Part shown: one piece after another, positions 4,941-6,566 of the stretch | Numbering within the stretch: position 1 is the stretch's first letter | Layout of the letters: each line of letters starts with the position of its first letter | Assembly: GCA_026224995.1 (NCBI GenBank) | Contig: JAMFRX010000381.1 | Location: forward strand, 1-6,566 | Reading direction: 5' to 3' | Source: Puia dinghuensis | GTDB lineage: Bacteria > Bacteroidota > Bacteroidia > Chitinophagales > Chitinophagaceae | DNA length: 6,566 nt | Position numbers and translations under genes: made by a program | Notes under the pieces: generated by a model | Database searches by the model: none | What the model was told of the DNA's origin: nothing | What the model saw: only the letters and a program-made list of their open reading frames with translations

Positions 4941-5632
4941 TACCCATCCTCTCCCTCCAGTAGTTCGGGTCTTCTATCCCGGGTCCGCTGGAGGGATTGT
5001 TCATGCCGCCAGTCTTCGATCTTCCGCGGATCGCCGCTCAGGAGGATATCCGGGACAGGCATCCCCCGCCATTCTGCCGGCCGCGTATACACGGGCGGGG
5101 CCAATAGATCGTCCTGAAACGAATCGAACAACGCCGACGTCTCATCATTCAGCACCCCGGGCAATAGCCGCCCGATCGCATCGACCAGCACGGCCGCAGC
5201 CAGTTCTCCGCCACTGAGGACATAATCGCCTATCGACAGCTCCATCGTCACATACTTATCGCGGATGCGCTGGTCTATCCCTTTGTAATGCCCGCAGATG
5301 AGCAATAGGTTACCCTTGAGCGAGAGTCCGTTGGCAATGCGCTGGTCCAGGCGTTGTCCGTCGGGCGTGAGATAGATCACCTCGTCATATTTCTTGTCTT
5401 TGGACAGCGTCTCTATCGCCATCGCCAGCGGCTCGGGCATCATCACCATCCCCGCTCCGCCCCCATACTGGTAGTCATCCACCTGTCCATGCTCGTTGAC
5501 AGCCCACTGCCGCAGGTGGTGCAGCTGGATATCCAGCAATCCCTTATCCGTAGCACGTTTCAAAATGGAATGGCTGAAGGGGGACTCCAGCAGTTCCGGT
5601 AATACGGTGAGGATATCGATGTTCAGGCTCAT
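4940..5632 (-). CDS. trmD: tRNA (guanine-37 N1)-methyltransferase TrmD
   Basis: TrmD transfers a methyl group from S-adenosylmethionine to N1 of G37 next to the anticodon, which prevents +1 frameshifting. This 230-residue protein is full length and carries the diagnostic motifs of the SPOUT trefoil-knot family: QYGGGAGMVM (residues 55-64), LICGHYKGIDQR (111-122), SIGDYVLSGGELA (133-145), and YTRPAEWRGMPVPDILLSGDP (182-202). The catalytic pair corresponding to Arg154 and Asp169 of the Haemophilus enzyme is present as Arg155 (GRLLPGVL) and Asp170 (FDSF), with the same spacing. The C-terminal domain ends in RRPELLEGEDG, normal for the family. The start is fixed by the MSLNIDILTVLPEL opening. It is not next to rpsP, rimM or rplS, its partners in many bacteria; only the neighbourhood in this window is known. 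The promoter element is only 4 bp upstream. Confidence 0.97.
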   Translation of the reverse strand: MSLNIDILTVLPELLESPFSHSILKRATDKGLLDIQLHHLRQWAVNEHGQVDDYQYGGGAGMVMMPEPLAMAIETLSKDKKYDEVIYLTPDGQRLDQRIANGLSLKGNLLLICGHYKGIDQRIRDKYVTMELSIGDYVLSGGELAAAVLVDAIGRLLPGVLNDETSALFDSFQDDLLAPPVYTRPAEWRGMPVPDILLSGDPRKIEDWRHEQSLQRTRDRRPELLEGEDG

Positions 5633-5636
5633 GCTG

Positions 5637-5644
5637 CAAACGTA
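5637..5644 (-). promoter_or_regulatory. TAnnTTTG-type -7 promoter element of trmD
   Basis: On the - strand the sequence TACGTTTG (complement of 5644-5637) matches the Bacteroidota -7 consensus TAnnTTTG exactly and ends four bases before the trmD ATG. A matching -33 TTTG at the expected spacing was not found, so the call rests on the -7 box and its position. If it is used, transcription would start at or very near the start codon. Confidence 0.42.
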
Positions 5645-5831
5645 CTAATAAATGGAAACGCCGCCCTTAAAAAATTTTACCCCTAGCCCTGGTAAAAATG
5701 CATCGTCCCGCCGTATAGATATCGTATCGCTAACACTGCAACCTACAGAACCGGGGCCTTCCGATCCACGGTTGACCATTAAACCTCCAGGAATCAATTC
5801 TTATACGCGCATCCTAAGCGGATGGGCAATA

Positions 5832-5852
5832 CTCATTCCCGCCAGGAATGGG
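5832..5852 (+). promoter_or_regulatory. Leader hairpin before sigma factor gene
   Basis: CTCATTCC (5832-5839) pairs with GGAATGGG (5845-5852) in an 8-bp stem with one G-U pair around a 5-base loop, 35 bp before the sigma factor ATG. There is no T tract after it, so it would be a leader structure rather than a terminator. Function is unknown. The rest of the 255-bp region between trmD and the sigma gene shows no clear consensus promoter. Confidence 0.3.
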
Positions 5853-5887
5853 CCGCTCCTTGTCTGAACCAATTAAACTTTAACTCC

Positions 5888-6472
5888 ATGGACCTAACAC
5901 ACGAAGAAGGCCTTCGTCCGGAACGGTTTACCATTCAGTTCCAAACCGCGTATAATGACCACTGCAGAAAGCTGCGGTATTACGCGAAGAAATTCACCAA
6001 CAACACCCAGGATGCCGAAGACATCGTGGCCACCCTCTTTGCCGACCTGTGGGCCAAGGGCGAGTCATTCAATCGGGACAAACTAAAATGGGCCTATCTC
6101 CAAAAAGCGGTTCACAATGCCTGTGTGGATCACCTGAAGCGCAGGAACAGGTATGCGCCAGGTGGACTGCCAATCCCCTTTGCCGCCAGCACCATCCCCT
6201 CACACGAAGAAGCAGTCATCCGGACCGAAGTGGTCGCGCAGATCAGCGAGCTGATCGACAAGCTGCCGCCGCAGACCCGGAAGGTCATCCGCAAATTGTA
6301 TTTCGAAGGCATGGAGCCCGGAGAAGCTGCTGACGATATGCGGCTGGCTTTGTCGACGATCTACAATAGCAGACGCAGCGGATTCGGTCAGCTGCTGGCT
6401 TTGTTGCGACGGCGCAATATCCGGCTGTGGTTTTGTATCACCCTGGTATTTTTCAGGAATTATAAGAATTGA
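5888..6472 (+). CDS. ECF-type RNA polymerase sigma-70 factor
   Basis: The 194-residue protein has the two-domain ECF layout. Region 2 (about 13-88) includes the core-binding and -10-recognition part, DAEDIVATLFADLWAKGESF and YLQKAVHNACVDHLKRRNRY. A short linker follows, then region 4 (about 114-175): ISELIDKLPPQTRKVIRKLYFEGMEPGEAADDMRLALSTIYNSRRSGFGQLLALLRR, whose helix-turn-helix reads the -35. The C-terminal tail (176-194, RNIRLWFCITLVFFRNYKN) is hydrophobic, a feature often seen in Bacteroidota ECF factors linked to SusC/SusD uptake loci. The start is set at ATG 5888; an in-frame ATG at 5822 would add 22 residues outside the family profile. The next gene starts 60 bp downstream on the same strand, matching the usual sigma/anti-sigma order. 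The factor would switch on its target genes when an outer-membrane receptor signals. Confidence 0.92.
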   Translation: MDLTHEEGLRPERFTIQFQTAYNDHCRKLRYYAKKFTNNTQDAEDIVATLFADLWAKGESFNRDKLKWAYLQKAVHNACVDHLKRRNRYAPGGLPIPFAASTIPSHEEAVIRTEVVAQISELIDKLPPQTRKVIRKLYFEGMEPGEAADDMRLALSTIYNSRRSGFGQLLALLRRRNIRLWFCITLVFFRNYKN

Positions 6473-6484
6473 CTAGTAAAAACT

Positions 6485-6498
6485 ACCCGCTTCGGGGT
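6485..6498 (+). promoter_or_regulatory. Small intercistronic hairpin between sigma gene and next gene
   Basis: CCCG (6486-6489) pairs with CGGG (6493-6496) around a CTT loop, or alternatively ACCC with GGGT in a shifted register, 13 bp after the sigma stop. It is followed by GTTCTTT. The stem is too short for a strong terminator but could lower transcription or stabilise the mRNA between the sigma gene and its partner. A further short pairing GCATC/GATGC (6511-6515, 6524-6528) lies just before the next start codon. Confidence 0.25.
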
Positions 6499-6532
6499 TC
6501 TTTCTGATGGGCATCTTTTAAACGATGCAAAC

Positions 6533-6566
6533 ATGGAAGAGCACGAACACTATTCGAACGTATCGC
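6533..6566 (+). CDS. Start of next gene, probable FecR-type anti-sigma factor (3' truncated)
   Basis: An ATG at 6533 opens a frame (MEEHEHYSNVS...) that runs off the window after 11 codons. The identity rests only on position: in Bacteroidota a gene just after a SusC/SusD-type ECF sigma factor is nearly always a FecR-family anti-sigma factor with an N-terminal cytoplasmic helix domain. An acidic polar N-terminus is compatible with this but not diagnostic. Nothing in the visible residues proves the family. Confidence 0.45.
   Translation, partial: MEEHEHYSNVS

Noticed and set aside
5652..5867. 71-codon + strand frame between trmD and the sigma gene
   Set aside because: It is rich in Pro and Ser with no motif, overlaps the shared promoter region, and shows no sign of being coding.

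Overview
The window looks like chromosomal DNA from a member of the Bacteroidota, most probably the Chitinophagaceae or a close relative. The evidence is a set of protein families typical of that group: a small helix-turn-helix protein, a LolA-like periplasmic protein, a GT2-type glycosyltransferase, and an ECF sigma factor with a hydrophobic tail followed at once by another gene. Starts lack Shine-Dalgarno sequences, and there is a TAnnTTTG-type promoter element before trmD. Nothing points to phage, plasmid, CRISPR, tRNA or rRNA.

Layout. Positions 1-586 hold the C-terminal part of a phospholipase D-like protein (+), followed 35 bp later by a DUF1330 gene (622-921, +). Positions 922-1502 are a long, mostly non-coding stretch with a hairpin and a possible decayed gene start. 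A GNAT-like gene (1503-1937, +) comes next, abutted by a doubtful 48-codon ORF and ended by a strong terminator (2104-2135). Between this gene and the convergent HTH regulator (2349-2579, -) lies a GC-rich block (2134-2263) of 24-bp and 15-bp tandem repeats containing an 18-bp perfect inverted repeat. The HTH gene has its own terminator (2276-2311). It is divergent from a secreted LolA-like gene (2692-3405, +), and both share a 112-bp AT-rich control region.

A perfectly symmetric bidirectional terminator (3423-3457) separates the LolA-like gene from a convergent glycosyltransferase (3463-4407, -). Positions 4408-4939 are largely non-coding, but contain a 30-codon ORF for a tiny membrane protein (4810-4902, +) that runs into a hairpin. 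trmD (4940-5632, -) follows, with a promoter element so close to its start that the mRNA may be almost leaderless. At the right end an ECF sigma gene (5888-6472, +) precedes the first codons of a gene that is probably its FecR-type anti-sigma partner (6533 onward).

Most genes appear to be single transcription units punctuated by terminators. The only clear operon is sigma factor plus the downstream gene, which in this phylum usually controls a SusC/SusD-type uptake system. I did not find a convincing new multi-gene system. The most unusual sequence is the repeat block at 2134-2263. The most interesting possible genes are the two unannotated small ORFs.
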